Positions 15,483 to 23,720 of a DNA stretch of 64,000 nt are shown here, one piece after another (within the stretch, counting starts at the first letter, position 1; each line of letters starts with the position of its first letter). The notes under the pieces are model-generated. The model was not told the origin of the DNA and ran no database searches. It worked only from the letters and a program-made list of their open reading frames with translations. This stretch comes from Prochlorococcus sp. AG-402-I20 (GTDB lineage: Bacteria; Cyanobacteriota; Cyanobacteriia; PCC-6307; Cyanobiaceae), in the NCBI GenBank assembly GCA_003216975.1, contig QCHY01000007.1, positions 1-64,000 on the forward strand. Direction: 5' to 3'. Made by a program: the position numbers and the translations under genes.

Positions 15483-15623
15483 TTGAAAAAACAAGTACAA
15501 TATCTTCTAATAATTTTTGTTTTGGTAATATGTACACCTATATATGTTAGGCAATACGAAAACACATATACAGATCCAAAAGAGAGAAAAGAGCTATCTG
15601 CTTCAGGAATCTTTTTAGATTAA
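15483..15623 (+). CDS. Single-span membrane peptide, 46 aa, TTG start
   Basis: From TTG: KKQVQYLLIIFVLVICTPIY then RQYENTYTDPKERKELSASG. A basic start and one helix, possibly a signal anchor. Not recognised. Confidence 0.4.
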   Translation: MKKQVQYLLIIFVLVICTPIYVRQYENTYTDPKERKELSASGIFLD

Positions 15624-15726
15624 TTATGATAAATTTACAAAAATATAAAACATAAAAAAGGTTTAAGTGTATAAATTTAGACTAAAGTGAAAAAAGAGAG
15701 AAGGCTTGAAGAAAAGAGGAAACTAA

Positions 15727-15957
15727 ATGAGATGGCCACCGAATGCAGCTTGGACCTCTGCCGTACAAAGAGAAGGTTATCGACATTTTGAAGTTAAAAG
15801 CTATGGAGGCAAAAAAGATGAACGGTGGGTAGAACTATTTCCGGTTAACAACAACGAAATTGTTATAAGAGTTCCATGGTCGGAATTAAAAACATACTCA
15901 AAGTGGACGAGTGGATGGCTTCAGTTGCCAAAAGATGAAGATTGCGATGGCAACTAA
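15727..15957 (+). CDS. TIGR02450/DUF2389-type Trp-rich protein
   Basis: 76 residues. AWTS...GYRHFEVKSYG, VELFPVNNNEIVIRVPWSEL and KWTSGWLQL match the short tryptophan-rich family TIGR02450 (xWTS...RHF...V.W.EL...W..GW), common in marine cyanobacteria and bacteria. Function unknown. Ends 46 bases before the second 637-bp repeat. Confidence 0.75.
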   Translation: MRWPPNAAWTSAVQREGYRHFEVKSYGGKKDERWVELFPVNNNEIVIRVPWSELKTYSKWTSGWLQLPKDEDCDGN

Positions 15958-16260
15958 TCTCTAGAGAAAACAAAAAACAGATATTTAAGTAATTATTCCT
16001 ACACGGCTGATAGTGGTTTGTTCTTATATTTTTTGAACTTCTCAGGACAACCTTCTTTTTATACTGAGCTTTAGAAGGTTGTTTCTTTGAATAAAAAACG
16101 TCAGTGCTCCCCCCCAGAAGCCAATCAATTGATGACCAATGCAATTGATTGCCTGACGTACACTAATCCTAAAATCTCCCTTTCTTCATTGGTTCTGTAG
16201 GACCGTACGTCTTGGGTTAGGGAAACCGTAGAAATTTTAATCTCTGTTAATTAGACATTT

Positions 16261-16285
16261 AAAAAGGGCCTCAGGGGGCCCTTTT
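16261..16285. terminator. Rho-independent terminator in repeat copy 2
   Basis: AAAAGGGC, CTCAGGG, GGCCCTTTT, identical to 5368-5392 and symmetrical enough to act in both directions. Confidence 0.8.
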
Positions 16286-16413
16286 CTTTACCGATTCTTT
16301 GGAAGCTTCTGGATATTGGTGGCCTGGGGCCAAGTGTCTAGTAGAAAGGCTTTTTGACTCCGTTAGGGCACCTAAACGATGCAGAGGAGTTTCGACTGAA
16401 TTGACGCACCTAA

Positions 16414-16593
16414 ATCATTGATCCTTGTCGCTTCAGACGAATAGCCCACTTATTCATTGAGAATGTTGGAGCAGGAACCAGAATTCAGTTCGCTTCTCTT
16501 AAATACTCAGGTGGAGTGTCGACCATCAATGGTGCCTCTGAGCTCAACAAACGTATCTTTGCTCTATTCGCACCTCAACGCAATCAGCCTTAA
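16414..16593 (+). pseudogene. Start-less C-terminal protein fragment in repeat copy 2
   Basis: Exact copy of the fragment at 5521-5700: open frame without a start codon, ending SELNKRIFALFAPQRNQP. Presumably not expressed unless fused to upstream sequence. Confidence 0.45.
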
Positions 16594-16672
16594 TGCCCAT
16601 TGCATTTCCACTTAACCTGATCAAAAATAGTAAGTTTGGGACTAGCTAAGATCTAATCAATAAATCAAAAAC

Positions 16673-16867
16673 ATGAATCAGTCTCCAGAGGAAGAGAAGG
16701 GAATGAGCTTTATTAAAAAAGCTGGTAAATGGGCTCCATTAGTTGGAGGAGCATGGATTGTTCTAAATATTGTTGTTCCATTAGCTCTACTTCGTATTCC
16801 TGCAGTCCAAAAATACTTAGTAGTACTCGAGGACAAACTCCCTTTTGATATTCCAGGTATTGGTTAG
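16673..16867 (+). CDS. Membrane protein, 64 aa
   Basis: MNQSPEEEKGMSFIKKAGKW, a hydrophobic helix VGGAWIVLNIVVPLALL (about residues 25-41), then VVLEDKLPFDIPGIG. The C-terminal PFDIPGIG recalls the FPFxPGxG ending of the nearby secreted peptides, but the rest differs. Stop codon directly followed by the next ATG. Confidence 0.6.
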   Translation: MNQSPEEEKGMSFIKKAGKWAPLVGGAWIVLNIVVPLALLRIPAVQKYLVVLEDKLPFDIPGIG

Positions 16868-17044
16868 ATGGCAACAGAGATTATTTGTTTTTTCTTGCTT
16901 GGTATTGCAGCACTGCTTCTAAATGCTGGACTCGACGCTCAAGTTCTTCCACTCTTTTGGCTAATTCTTCCATTAGTAATCAAATTAAGTTTCGACAATA
17001 TAACCAGAAAGAAAGCTCTCCTCATCAACAAAAAAACGAAATAA
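16868..17044 (+). CDS. Membrane protein, 58 aa
   Basis: MATEIICFFLLGIAALLL, then DAQVLPLFWLILPLVIK: two helices and a basic tail. Starts on the base after the previous stop, so translationally coupled. A longer frame in another register over the same bases is a shadow. Confidence 0.5.
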   Translation: MATEIICFFLLGIAALLLNAGLDAQVLPLFWLILPLVIKLSFDNITRKKALLINKKTK

Positions 17045-17076
17045 AGGCTAAGGTCATGCAAAATTAGCAAAAAGCT

Positions 17077-17211
17077 TTGAACGAGTTACAAGCATTGACG
17101 CTATCAGGAGCATTAGCTGTATTTGCTATTACCTGGCTATTTTTTGGTTTTGGGGATGACGATGATGATGGAGGCGGGATGATGAGACCTGTCAGACAAA
17201 ATGCAGATTAA
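17077..17211 (+). CDS. Membrane peptide with acidic run and GGGMM motif, 44 aa, TTG start
   Basis: NELQALTLSGALAVFAITWL forms a single helix, followed by FGDDDDDGGGMMRPVRQ. Third member of the family at 7604-7780 and 10214-10390. Uses TTG as start (no ATG in frame). Function unknown. Confidence 0.6.
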   Translation: MNELQALTLSGALAVFAITWLFFGFGDDDDDGGGMMRPVRQNAD

Positions 17212-17337
17212 AATTAGTTGCGAATAATAAAGAAAAAAGCCTCAATCTAAAGAACAATCGTAAAGCTATTTTTACAAGTCCTAAAGCTAATCAACCTTCT
17301 GATCAAGCATTAGCCTAAGTAATGAGAGCATGGGTAT

Positions 17338-17583
17338 ATGAAAAATTTTCTAATCAAATTAGTTTTATTCGTATTCATTGTTTTCTCTGGATTGAATAGT
17401 GCTGAGGCTGTAATACAAGGCTGGGTTCCACCAGAGGATTATGGAGAAGGAGACTCATATGAAATAGGAATGGAATCTGAAGAAGAAGCTGTAGGGATGG
17501 AGTCTCAAAGTGAAGAGTTGAGTATGGAGGATATTTTTGGGGATGAACAAGTTTTTCCTTTCCCACCTGGTCTAGGCAATTAA
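17338..17583 (+). CDS. Secreted acidic peptide with FPFPPGLG ending, 81 aa
   Basis: Signal peptide FLIKLVLFVFIVFSGLNSAEA (cleavage near residue 24), then a very acidic mature peptide (GMESEEEAVGMESQSEELSM) ending FGDEQVFPFPPGLGN. Paralogue of 8797-9057 and 20711-20971. The final residues are the most conserved part, suggesting a recognition or processing site. Confidence 0.7.
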   Translation: MKNFLIKLVLFVFIVFSGLNSAEAVIQGWVPPEDYGEGDSYEIGMESEEEAVGMESQSEELSMEDIFGDEQVFPFPPGLGN

Positions 17584-17653
17584 TCAAAAGGAAAACATTC
17601 GCTTTAGTAAGGTAGAAACAGATAACTATCTAACTTTTAAGTTTGTTGAACTA

Positions 17654-18064
17654 ATGGCAGCAATAAAAAAAGACTCAGAGCCTCTAGATAACTTATCCAG
17701 TCAAGAGATAGAGGATATTGTCAGATCAAACGAAATCTTGGATCAAGAAAATGAAAGACTAATCAAAGAAGAAGAAATAGAGGCACAAAGATTCTCAAAG
17801 ACAAAATCTACAAAAAGATTGCTTAGACGATTAAGAAGATCTCCACTTGAAGTGATAAATCGATCGCTATTTTTTGTATTCATTGGAAGTTTTATATTCT
17901 CCTTTGTCTCTGTGTACTCAATCAACAAGTTGTGGTTTATCTTTTATGTCATCAGTGCCTTCTCATGTGTTTTATACACTCCCAATAGACAAGCCCTCAA
18001 GGAACTAATTGCAGCATGGCCAAATATCGAAGATCTTTTAAAAAAAAGAAGTCTATGGAAATAA
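17654..18064 (+). CDS. Coiled-coil membrane protein, 136 aa
   Basis: Residues 1-55 are acidic and helical (EIEDIVRSNEILDQENERLI), then an Arg-rich segment RLLRRLRRSP, two hydrophobic helices (about residues 70-105), and a basic end. Family not recognised; resembles conserved membrane proteins of unknown role in picocyanobacteria. Confidence 0.6.
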   Translation: MAAIKKDSEPLDNLSSQEIEDIVRSNEILDQENERLIKEEEIEAQRFSKTKSTKRLLRRLRRSPLEVINRSLFFVFIGSFIFSFVSVYSINKLWFIFYVISAFSCVLYTPNRQALKELIAAWPNIEDLLKKRSLWK

Positions 18065-18151
18065 ATTATTTAGACTTATAGGCCATTGATTTGAAAATTA
18101 TATTTTGAGGTATGTCTGATCTATCCTAAATTCATAATCGATTAAAAGGTA

Positions 18152-18493
18152 ATGAATAAGAAAGGAGCCAAAGGGTACTGGATCTCAACTGCAAAGGTTA
18201 TTAATCAAGAATTATTTAATGAATATGTCGAAAAAGTTGGACCATGGCTCAAAGAAAATGGTGGGGAGGTATTTGCGAAAGATACAGACCCAATAGGAAA
18301 AGAAAAAACTGAAGATTCAAACCTAGCCGTCATTTGTGAATTCCCATCAATGCGAATAGCAGTAGAAGCTTATGAATCCAGTGAATATCAAGAGCTATCA
18401 AAGCTACGTACAGCCGCGACAGTTAACTCTACTTTCACAATCATGGAGGGAATGGACGAGGCGACAAAACTTAGAAGAGCAATGGGAATGTAG
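18152..18493 (+). CDS. DUF1330-family protein
   Basis: 113 residues. GYWISTAKVINQELFNEYVE, GGEVFAKD, AVICEFPSMRIAVEAYESSE and YQELSKLR are the conserved blocks of DUF1330, a dimeric alpha/beta-barrel (ferredoxin-like) fold. Biochemical role unknown. Followed by the LOG-family gene 92 bases on. Confidence 0.82.
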   Translation: MNKKGAKGYWISTAKVINQELFNEYVEKVGPWLKENGGEVFAKDTDPIGKEKTEDSNLAVICEFPSMRIAVEAYESSEYQELSKLRTAATVNSTFTIMEGMDEATKLRRAMGM

Positions 18494-18584
18494 ATAATGG
18501 CATCAGCCACTTCACCATTTATTTCACATGGATGGATGAATTGATCTAATTCCTTACCACATTAAAACTCTTGGAGGCATATTT

Positions 18585-19436
18585 TTGATGAGTACTCGAA
18601 ATAGAAGTGACGATCAAGAACTAGTCAGGGAAAACCTTGAATTAATTATTAGTTCGAACAATTACCAATTAGCCCATGAAGATAGAGAGTTACTCAACAG
18701 TGATGAAATGAGAGGAGTGCGAATGCTTCTAGAAATTAATAAACCCGAAAAAATCCTAGAAGAACAAAATATTTTATCAACAATCATAGTCTTTGGAGGT
18801 GCAAGTTTATCTGATAAAAGCTCTATAGATGACAGACTTGCACTAGCGAAGAACTCACTCACCAAAGATCCAAGCTCATCTAATTTACAGAGAGAAGTAA
18901 TACGTCTAAAGAATTTACAATCAATATCTCATTATTACGATTCAGCCAGAGAATTCGCAAAGATTGTCTCCAGACAAAACCAAAAAGAGCACTGCAATTC
19001 ACATGTAATTGTCACTGGTGGCGGTCCTGGGATCATGGAGGCTGCGAATCGAGGTGCTTTTGACGCCGACTGTAAATCCATAGGATTAAATATAAGTCTC
19101 CCAAACGAACAATATCCCAATTCATATATCACGCCTGGGCTTTGCTTTAAATTTAATTATTTCGCCTTACGAAAATTTCATTTTATAATGAGATCAGTTG
19201 CAGCAGTGTTTTTCCCAGGAGGATTTGGAACATTTGATGAACTATTTGAATTACTCACTCTTCGTCAAACAGGAATGAAAACACAAATTCCAATTATTCT
19301 ATTTGGTCGAGATTATTGGTCGAAAGTTATCAACTTTCAATTCCTTTCAGACTACGGACTTATCTCAGATGATCACATGAATCTCTTTCAATACGCCGAT
19401 AGTGCTTCAGAAGCATGGGACATTATCAAACAATAG
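18585..19436 (+). CDS. LOG-family nucleotide 5'-monophosphate phosphoribohydrolase (TIGR00730)
   Basis: 283 residues. GGGPGIMEAANRGA (145-158) and PGGFGTFDE (211-219) are the two LOG motifs for the phosphate and catalytic Arg/Glu sites. The N-terminal 65 residues are an extension compared with short LOG proteins. LOG/PpnN enzymes release the base from nucleotide monophosphates; older annotation calls them lysine decarboxylase. ATG at 18585 or the next codon (18588). Confidence 0.85.
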   Translation: MMSTRNRSDDQELVRENLELIISSNNYQLAHEDRELLNSDEMRGVRMLLEINKPEKILEEQNILSTIIVFGGASLSDKSSIDDRLALAKNSLTKDPSSSNLQREVIRLKNLQSISHYYDSAREFAKIVSRQNQKEHCNSHVIVTGGGPGIMEAANRGAFDADCKSIGLNISLPNEQYPNSYITPGLCFKFNYFALRKFHFIMRSVAAVFFPGGFGTFDELFELLTLRQTGMKTQIPIILFGRDYWSKVINFQFLSDYGLISDDHMNLFQYADSASEAWDIIKQ

Positions 19437-19451
19437 ACGTATCATCTGATA

Positions 19452-19733
19452 ATGGATTGGAAAACATCACTAGATTGGTATTGTTCAGGCAACATTCTTG
19501 AAAAAGAAGATATTGACCTTTTAGAAAAACATTATCAACAGGTAATCAATGACATCGATTCGAATCTCTCCCCAGAAATAGCTCCAAAACATATTTGTAA
19601 CCAAACAAAGATTCCAGAGGGAAGTTCTTGGATCACTGCCGTTGCGGTAATACTTGATCGATTAAATCCAGTAAAAGCTGGTAAACCAAGAAGTTTATTA
19701 GTCGATCAACTAAGAAGAAAGCAAAGCAGTTAA
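19452..19733 (+). CDS. GSSW-motif protein, 93 aa
   Basis: Helical N-terminus (EKEDIDLLEKHYQQVINDID), then APKHIC, then EGSSWITAVAVILDRLNPVK. Paralogues at 22792-23088, 31641-31943 and 53465-53749 share this order. The last 24 bases overlap the convergent MAPEG gene. Function unknown. Confidence 0.7.
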   Translation: MDWKTSLDWYCSGNILEKEDIDLLEKHYQQVINDIDSNLSPEIAPKHICNQTKIPEGSSWITAVAVILDRLNPVKAGKPRSLLVDQLRRKQSS

Positions 19734-20120
19734 ACCCTCTTTATACATAAGAGTTGAACATAAAAGACCCGAAGCCCAACAAAGTCCTCTAGCAGGAGGA
19801 ATATCACCAACATAAGCACCAATATAAATGAACCTCAAAATTGGGTGAACCCACGCAGCTATTACGGCCACAGGAGATACAACACCGGCAATCAGACATA
19901 GCAAACATGCAGGAGCGTGAAGAGTTATGCTCTCCCAGCAATTTTGATGACACCAAACAGCTCTTTTGCCAAAATCGGGAAGCTCATCAAATAAAGCTCT
20001 TGGAGCACTCATATTCTCGGCCGAATATCCAGCTTTGACTCGGCCATAAGTTAGTGGCCCAATTGAAAGCAAAACAACAATGGCAGACAGACAAAGGCTC
20101 CAAGCAAAAACTGTTTCCAT
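19710..20120 (-). CDS. MAPEG-family membrane protein
   Basis: 136 residues with four hydrophobic helices. Segments RALFDELPDFGKRAVWCHQN and AWVHPILRFIYIGAYVGD fit the MAPEG superfamily (N..E/H..F P..A; HxxxRxxYxxAY). Members in animals act in glutathione or eicosanoid metabolism; bacterial roles are mostly unknown. Overlaps the tail of 19452-19733 convergently. Confidence 0.78.
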   Translation of the reverse strand: METVFAWSLCLSAIVVLLSIGPLTYGRVKAGYSAENMSAPRALFDELPDFGKRAVWCHQNCWESITLHAPACLLCLIAGVVSPVAVIAAWVHPILRFIYIGAYVGDIPPARGLCWASGLLCSTLMYKEGLTALLSS

Positions 20121-20327
20121 AGAATAAAAACTGATATTTCGAGCTTAAGTGAGGCAGAGTAAAAATGAGGATCAAAGGTTGGGTTTAAATTGATATGCCT
20201 AAAGTTAATACAAATAAAGTTTTCAAAGAGAAGATAAAAACACAATATTTAGTTCATAAACTTGTTATCCTCTGAGAGAAAAAGAGTTCTGCTCGACCAA
20301 ATCACCCATTATTAAAGCAATCCAACC

Positions 20328-20492
20328 ATGGACTGGGATTCTGCAAAACAACATTGCAACGAGCGAAACTGGCAATGGTCATTGAAATTAATCAATCAGG
20401 CTCAAAAGGAGATGGAAGAGTTAGAAACGAAACTAAAAAAATGTGAGGATCAACAGAAAGCGAATCGTTTATATAACGCCTGTAATTACTAA
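20328..20492 (+). CDS. Small helical protein, 54 aa
   Basis: MDWDSAKQHCNERNWQWSLK with a coiled-coil-like middle (QKEMEELETKLKKCEDQQK) and three cysteines. Its TAA overlaps the ATG of the next gene. Not recognised. Confidence 0.55.
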   Translation: MDWDSAKQHCNERNWQWSLKLINQAQKEMEELETKLKKCEDQQKANRLYNACNY

Positions 20493-20698
20493 TGGAAGAA
20501 ATGAGCACAACAATAGTTCCATTGGGTTCACTTGCACTTATATTTGCTGTGATTTCAACTCTTGTTTTCCTTAGGAAAGCAAGTATCGCAAGACAAGCTG
20601 ATGAGTCTATAAAAAATAGAATGGAGGCAAAAAGAAATAAAAAGACCGAATCTCTTGAAGAACAAAAAAAACGTTTAGAACTTTTGCTTAGAAAATAA
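20492..20698 (+). CDS. Single-span protein with coiled-coil tail, 68 aa
   Basis: One helix (LGSLALIFAVISTLVFL) followed by a highly charged helical tail (RMEAKRNKKTESLEEQKK). Start overlaps the previous stop (TAATG). The layout, one span plus Lys/Glu tail, recurs in this window (21390, 31420). Confidence 0.6.
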   Translation: MEEMSTTIVPLGSLALIFAVISTLVFLRKASIARQADESIKNRMEAKRNKKTESLEEQKKRLELLLRK

Positions 20699-20710
20699 AA
20701 AGATACTTAC

Positions 20711-20971
20711 TTACAAATTATCATCGCTTATTTTGCCAATTCTTTTAATAGGATTAGACCCGTCTCTATGATTTGCTGGATCAAATGGAAAATTTGTATC
20801 TGGGCCTAAAAGATCATCAATACTTTTTGAATCCATTGAGCCTTGATAATTTTCAATATCAACATCCGATGTCATTAACACCGGCTCGGCTTCAACTGAC
20901 TGGAAGCAAACACTAATTACTAAAAATAGGGAAAGTAATAATCCAAACCAAGTTTTTATAACACTTTTCAT
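20711..20971 (-). CDS. Secreted peptide with FPFDPA motif, 86 aa
   Basis: Signal peptide (WFGLLLSLFLVISVCFQSVEA, cleavage near residue 28), acidic mature region, then LLGPDTNFPFDPANHRDG and a 17-residue extension not present in the two paralogues (8797-9057, 17338-17583). Probably periplasmic. Function unknown. Confidence 0.65.
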   Translation of the reverse strand: MKSVIKTWFGLLLSLFLVISVCFQSVEAEPVLMTSDVDIENYQGSMDSKSIDDLLGPDTNFPFDPANHRDGSNPIKRIGKISDDNL

Positions 20972-21033
20972 TGAGAAGTAAAAGATTAACTATTTGCTAA
21001 ATGAAAGTATATTTCCTTATGTCCTATCAACTA

Positions 21034-21195
21034 CTAGTCATCAAAAATAAGACATGCAGGTGAGGAAGGATTTAAAGCACACTCTCTCTCCCAGTATGAC
21101 GCTATCGCTGTCATTCCTCTTTTGACTAACTCGTGCTTTCTACCTATGTCACCCATATTCTCTCTAGGGACGCTAAATGACGTTTGAAGTTTCAT
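21034..21195 (-). CDS. Peptide with CP12-like C-terminus, 53 aa
   Basis: MKLQTSFSVPRENMGDIGRK, a helical middle, then YWERECALNPSSPACLIFDD. The last 15 residues resemble the GAPDH-binding tail of CP12 (C-x-x-NP-x-x-x-x-C-x-x-Y-x-x), with two cysteines eight apart. Related peptides: 38135-38308 and 62804-62968. The N-terminal CP12 domain that binds PRK is absent. Confidence 0.6.
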   Translation of the reverse strand: MKLQTSFSVPRENMGDIGRKHELVKRGMTAIASYWERECALNPSSPACLIFDD

Positions 21196-21389
21196 AGATT
21201 TCCTCTTCAATTATTATTCGGTATAAACCATCAAGAAGGCCTATGGCAAGTGAATTTATCCTCATCTTTCTCTTAAATTATTATAGAGCCATCAATTAAA
21301 ATATCTTTAAACTGGGAAAATCAATTTTTGACATCTAATGAGCTGCTTAAAAAAGCAAAATCAACCCAAGCAATTAAGGGTTATAACAA

Positions 21390-21524
21390 GTGACTCCAAC
21401 AATAATTTCAATAATGACATTAGGCATCGCCATTGCAGGAATTACAGTTTGGTGGGTCAGAACAACCCTCAAAGAAGGTAACAAGGCAGTTGAAGAAAGC
21501 CAAAAAAAGAATCTAGTCAATTAA
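21390..21524 (+). CDS. Single-span membrane peptide, 44 aa, GTG start
   Basis: TPTIISIMTLGIAIAGITVW, then WVRTTLKEGNKAVEESQKKN. One helix and a charged tail, like 31420-31611. GTG start. Confidence 0.5.
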   Translation: MTPTIISIMTLGIAIAGITVWWVRTTLKEGNKAVEESQKKNLVN

Positions 21525-21582
21525 CACTTTCATCGATTTAGGTACAAACAATGCTTTGAGAAATATCATTTGAACGTTTACT

Positions 21583-21622
21583 AAAAAAAGCACCTCCACT
21601 TAAATATTAGAGGTGCTAAGAA
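21583..21622 (-). terminator. Terminator downstream of 21648-21914
   Basis: On the minus strand AGCACCTC, a 13-base loop, GAGGTGCT, then a run of seven T. Confidence 0.75.
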
Positions 21623-21647
21623 ACACATTCTTCAGACCAACCAACAG

Positions 21648-21914
21648 CTACTTCTTATTAAGGGCAGCCTTAACCTTTGTGGGAGACAAAACCTTAAGTT
21701 CCTCTTTTATCTCATTTTGACGTTCATCAAGAACTTTAATACGAGCTTGATAGCTCTCTTCTAGTCTTTTTCTGGAGTCCTCAATGTTGTCGAGTTCCTC
21801 TTGACGTTGATTACGCTTAAGCTCTTCAAGCTGACTATCAGAAACCACATAAACAGTTCTGGTAGGTGCAATTAAAGAATCAGAGAAAAAAGTGTCGAAG
21901 AGTGAAGTGTACAT
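21648..21914 (-). CDS. Coiled-coil protein, 88 aa
   Basis: MYTSLFDTFFSDSLIAPTRT, then VYVVSDSQLEELKRNQRQEE and a long charged coiled-coil ending in a basic segment. I use the second ATG (21914); the first (21935) adds seven residues. Has its own terminator. Not recognised. Confidence 0.6.
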   Translation of the reverse strand: MYTSLFDTFFSDSLIAPTRTVYVVSDSQLEELKRNQRQEELDNIEDSRKRLEESYQARIKVLDERQNEIKEELKVLSPTKVKAALNKK

Positions 21915-22091
21915 AACTTTTCTTTTGGAGTACACAACTACTCTGTCCTAAATTGATTTAGTTAGGGATGAGGCATACCGTAGAAAATGATTCGGTAAAT
22001 ACAACTCACTTCGGTTGCTACTACTGAAAAGTTAGGTATACCGACATCTAAACTTTTTCACAAAGCGTCTCTTGAAAAAGATAACAAAATA

Positions 22092-22250
22092 ATGGCTACA
22101 TATTCACTCTTACTTGGAATCCTCGTGATAATCATTTCATGGAAATTCTTCAATGACTGGGCTTCTGGCCTGGCAGGATTTATTTATGGTGGCATCTTAT
22201 TTTGGAGTATCAAATTATTTGTTCAACTCATTAAAACTTTATTTGGATAA
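22092..22250 (+). CDS. Membrane peptide, 52 aa
   Basis: MATYSLLLGILVIIISWKFF and LAGFIYGGILFWSIKLFV: two helices with a short polar linker. Not recognised. Confidence 0.5.
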   Translation: MATYSLLLGILVIIISWKFFNDWASGLAGFIYGGILFWSIKLFVQLIKTLFG

Positions 22251-22271
22251 AAAATGATGTCTCCATTGGAA

Positions 22272-22427
22272 TCAAATGAAACTACTGAAACCATGCTTTA
22301 AGCCCCAAAAGATTGTCACCAAAATTGCTGACAAAGGTAGTGCGATGGCAAGTGTTATATTGATTGTTCTAAAAATCTTCCCAACTCCATTACTCGTATC
22401 TTTAGAAGGATCTACGATAAGTGGCAT
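22272..22427 (-). CDS. Single-span membrane peptide, 51 aa
   Basis: MPLIVDPSKDTSNGVGKIFR, then a helix TINITLAIALPLSAILVTIF and a short basic end. More protein-like than the overlapping plus-strand frame, so I favour this strand. Confidence 0.45.
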   Translation of the reverse strand: MPLIVDPSKDTSNGVGKIFRTINITLAIALPLSAILVTIFWGLKHGFSSFI

Positions 22428-22505
22428 AGCGAATACGTATTTTTTTATTTATAGGCACAATTTCCATTCAATTGGTTAGATTGTCGTAATTATCGAGACA
22501 GTCTC

Positions 22506-22721
22506 ATGTATTTATTAGGTCTTGGACTATTAGTTTTAAGCACTTGGTATCTGATGAAGCTATACACAAATTTCAATAACGATCCGATAGCAAAAAAAGA
22601 AATTGACAATGCATGGCAAGAAGCAAAGAAAGAAGCAAAAGGGAAAAATCCTTTTGCACCAGGAAGAATTAAAGAGGCTCTCAATGCATATAAAGCCGAT
22701 ATGAATAAAAAAGACGACTAA
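22506..22721 (+). CDS. Membrane-anchored protein, 71 aa
   Basis: N-terminal anchor YLLGLGLLVLSTWYLMKLY, then a charged helical domain (KKEIDNAWQEAKKEAKG) with NPFAPGRIKEALNAYKAD. Not recognised but well formed. Confidence 0.6.
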   Translation: MYLLGLGLLVLSTWYLMKLYTNFNNDPIAKKEIDNAWQEAKKEAKGKNPFAPGRIKEALNAYKADMNKKDD

Positions 22722-22791
22722 AAGATAGAAAATCCAAAGAGATCAAAATATTTCTAAAAAGTAGTTAAATTAGTTTTTTGTAGGTTTAGTA

Positions 22792-23088
22792 GTGACGCCC
22801 TCATTAGTTCTAATGGATTTTGTAGACAGAAAGACATTGAATAACGAACAACTAGAATATCTCGAGCAAGTTTTAAAAGCATCAATTCAGAAATTGAAAT
22901 TCACTGGTATCGAACCTGTAATTGCTAATAATGAAATATGTGATGCAGCACTAATTTCCCAGGGTTCCTATGAAATAAGTTGTATTGCTTCCATACTTGA
23001 TATGCTTCAGCCAACAGAAAAAACAATGGAGCGCAAAAAAAAGGTATTCAACGCTCTATGCAATGCAGGTTTAATAGTTACTGATTAA
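22792..23088 (+). CDS. GSSW-family protein, divergent (GSYE), 98 aa, GTG start
   Basis: NNEQLEYLEQVLKASIQKLK, then NNEICDAALISQGSYEISCIASILDMLQP. The alignment with 31641-31943 and 19452-19733 is good over the whole length, with GSSW replaced by GSYE. The GTG at 22792 gives the same N-terminal length as the paralogues; an ATG at 22813 is the alternative. Confidence 0.6.
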   Translation: MTPSLVLMDFVDRKTLNNEQLEYLEQVLKASIQKLKFTGIEPVIANNEICDAALISQGSYEISCIASILDMLQPTEKTMERKKKVFNALCNAGLIVTD

Positions 23089-23201
23089 AGAAAGAGGCCT
23101 ACCTGAGCAAACAGATCCAAACAAATATAAACAAGATATCTACCAAAAATACCAGTGAGAGGCATTGAACCTCTCATGCCGCCTAGCGGTCTGGGTAAGC
23201 T

Positions 23202-23720
23202 TTATTTAGCAGCTTCAGGTGCTTTTCTGGCTTTGCGTGCACGTCTAGCAGGTCTACCAGCACTTGGCTTAACAACTGCAGAAACCTCTGCTTTAACTTT
23301 GGCGGCAGCCTTTTTAGCTACTGGCTTTTTAGCTACTGCTTTCTTTGATGTTGCCTTTTTAGCTACAGGCTTTTTAGCTACTGCTTTTTTAGCTGTAGTT
23401 TTCTTTGCTGCAGCTGCTTTTGGAGCAGAGCCTTTACGAGTGCGGTGAGAGAGAATTAAAGCCCATTCATCTGCGCTAATATTTGCTGGCTTATTTCCAT
23501 GAACCTCAGAAACTTTAGCTGCTTTTTCAATATCTTTAATTAGGTTTTTCCAAGAAGCTGCGTAACGTTTATCAGACTGAGATTTAGCACCGCTTTCAAC
23601 AAGGGTTTCAACGACTTGAGAAGCAGTAACCTTCTTACGACGTCTGTTAAAGATCTCCTTTTGCAAGGTAGCAATCAAGGCATCACCTTTAGCACTAACT
23701 TTGATGGATAACTGAGACAT
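23202..23720 (-). CDS. Histone-H1-like DNA-binding protein, 172 aa
   Basis: A globular N-terminal half (residues 1-95: MSQLSIKVSAKGDALIATLQ, SQVVETLVESGAKS, RYAASWKNLIKDIEK, NKPANISADEWALILSHRTR) followed by about 55 residues of AKK/VAKKP repeats and a GRPARRARKAR end that resembles an AT-hook. Composition predicts non-specific DNA binding. Paralogue: 34119-34736. Nucleoid role is inferred. Confidence 0.75.
   Translation of the reverse strand: MSQLSIKVSAKGDALIATLQKEIFNRRRKKVTASQVVETLVESGAKSQSDKRYAASWKNLIKDIEKAAKVSEVHGNKPANISADEWALILSHRTRKGSAPKAAAAKKTTAKKAVAKKPVAKKATSKKAVAKKPVAKKAAAKVKAEVSAVVKPSAGRPARRARKARKAPEAAK

Larger units (their letters stand above)
16004..16640. repeat. 637-bp direct repeat, copy 2
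   Basis: Identical to 5111-5747 in every base I compared, same orientation. Contains the same terminator (16261-16285) and start-less protein fragment (16414-16593). The gene 16673-16867 begins 33 bases after the repeat ends. Confidence 0.95.

Noticed and set aside
17214..17313. Open frame NKEKSLNLKNNRKAIFTSPK between two genes
   Set aside because: No start codon and low-complexity composition.
22276..22479. Plus-strand 67-codon frame
   Set aside because: Overlaps the more protein-like minus-strand gene 22272-22427.
23155..23448. Plus-strand frame rich in Ala, Phe and Thr repeats
   Set aside because: Antisense of the Lys/Ala repeat tail of the histone-like gene; a composition artefact. The same applies at 34233-34559.
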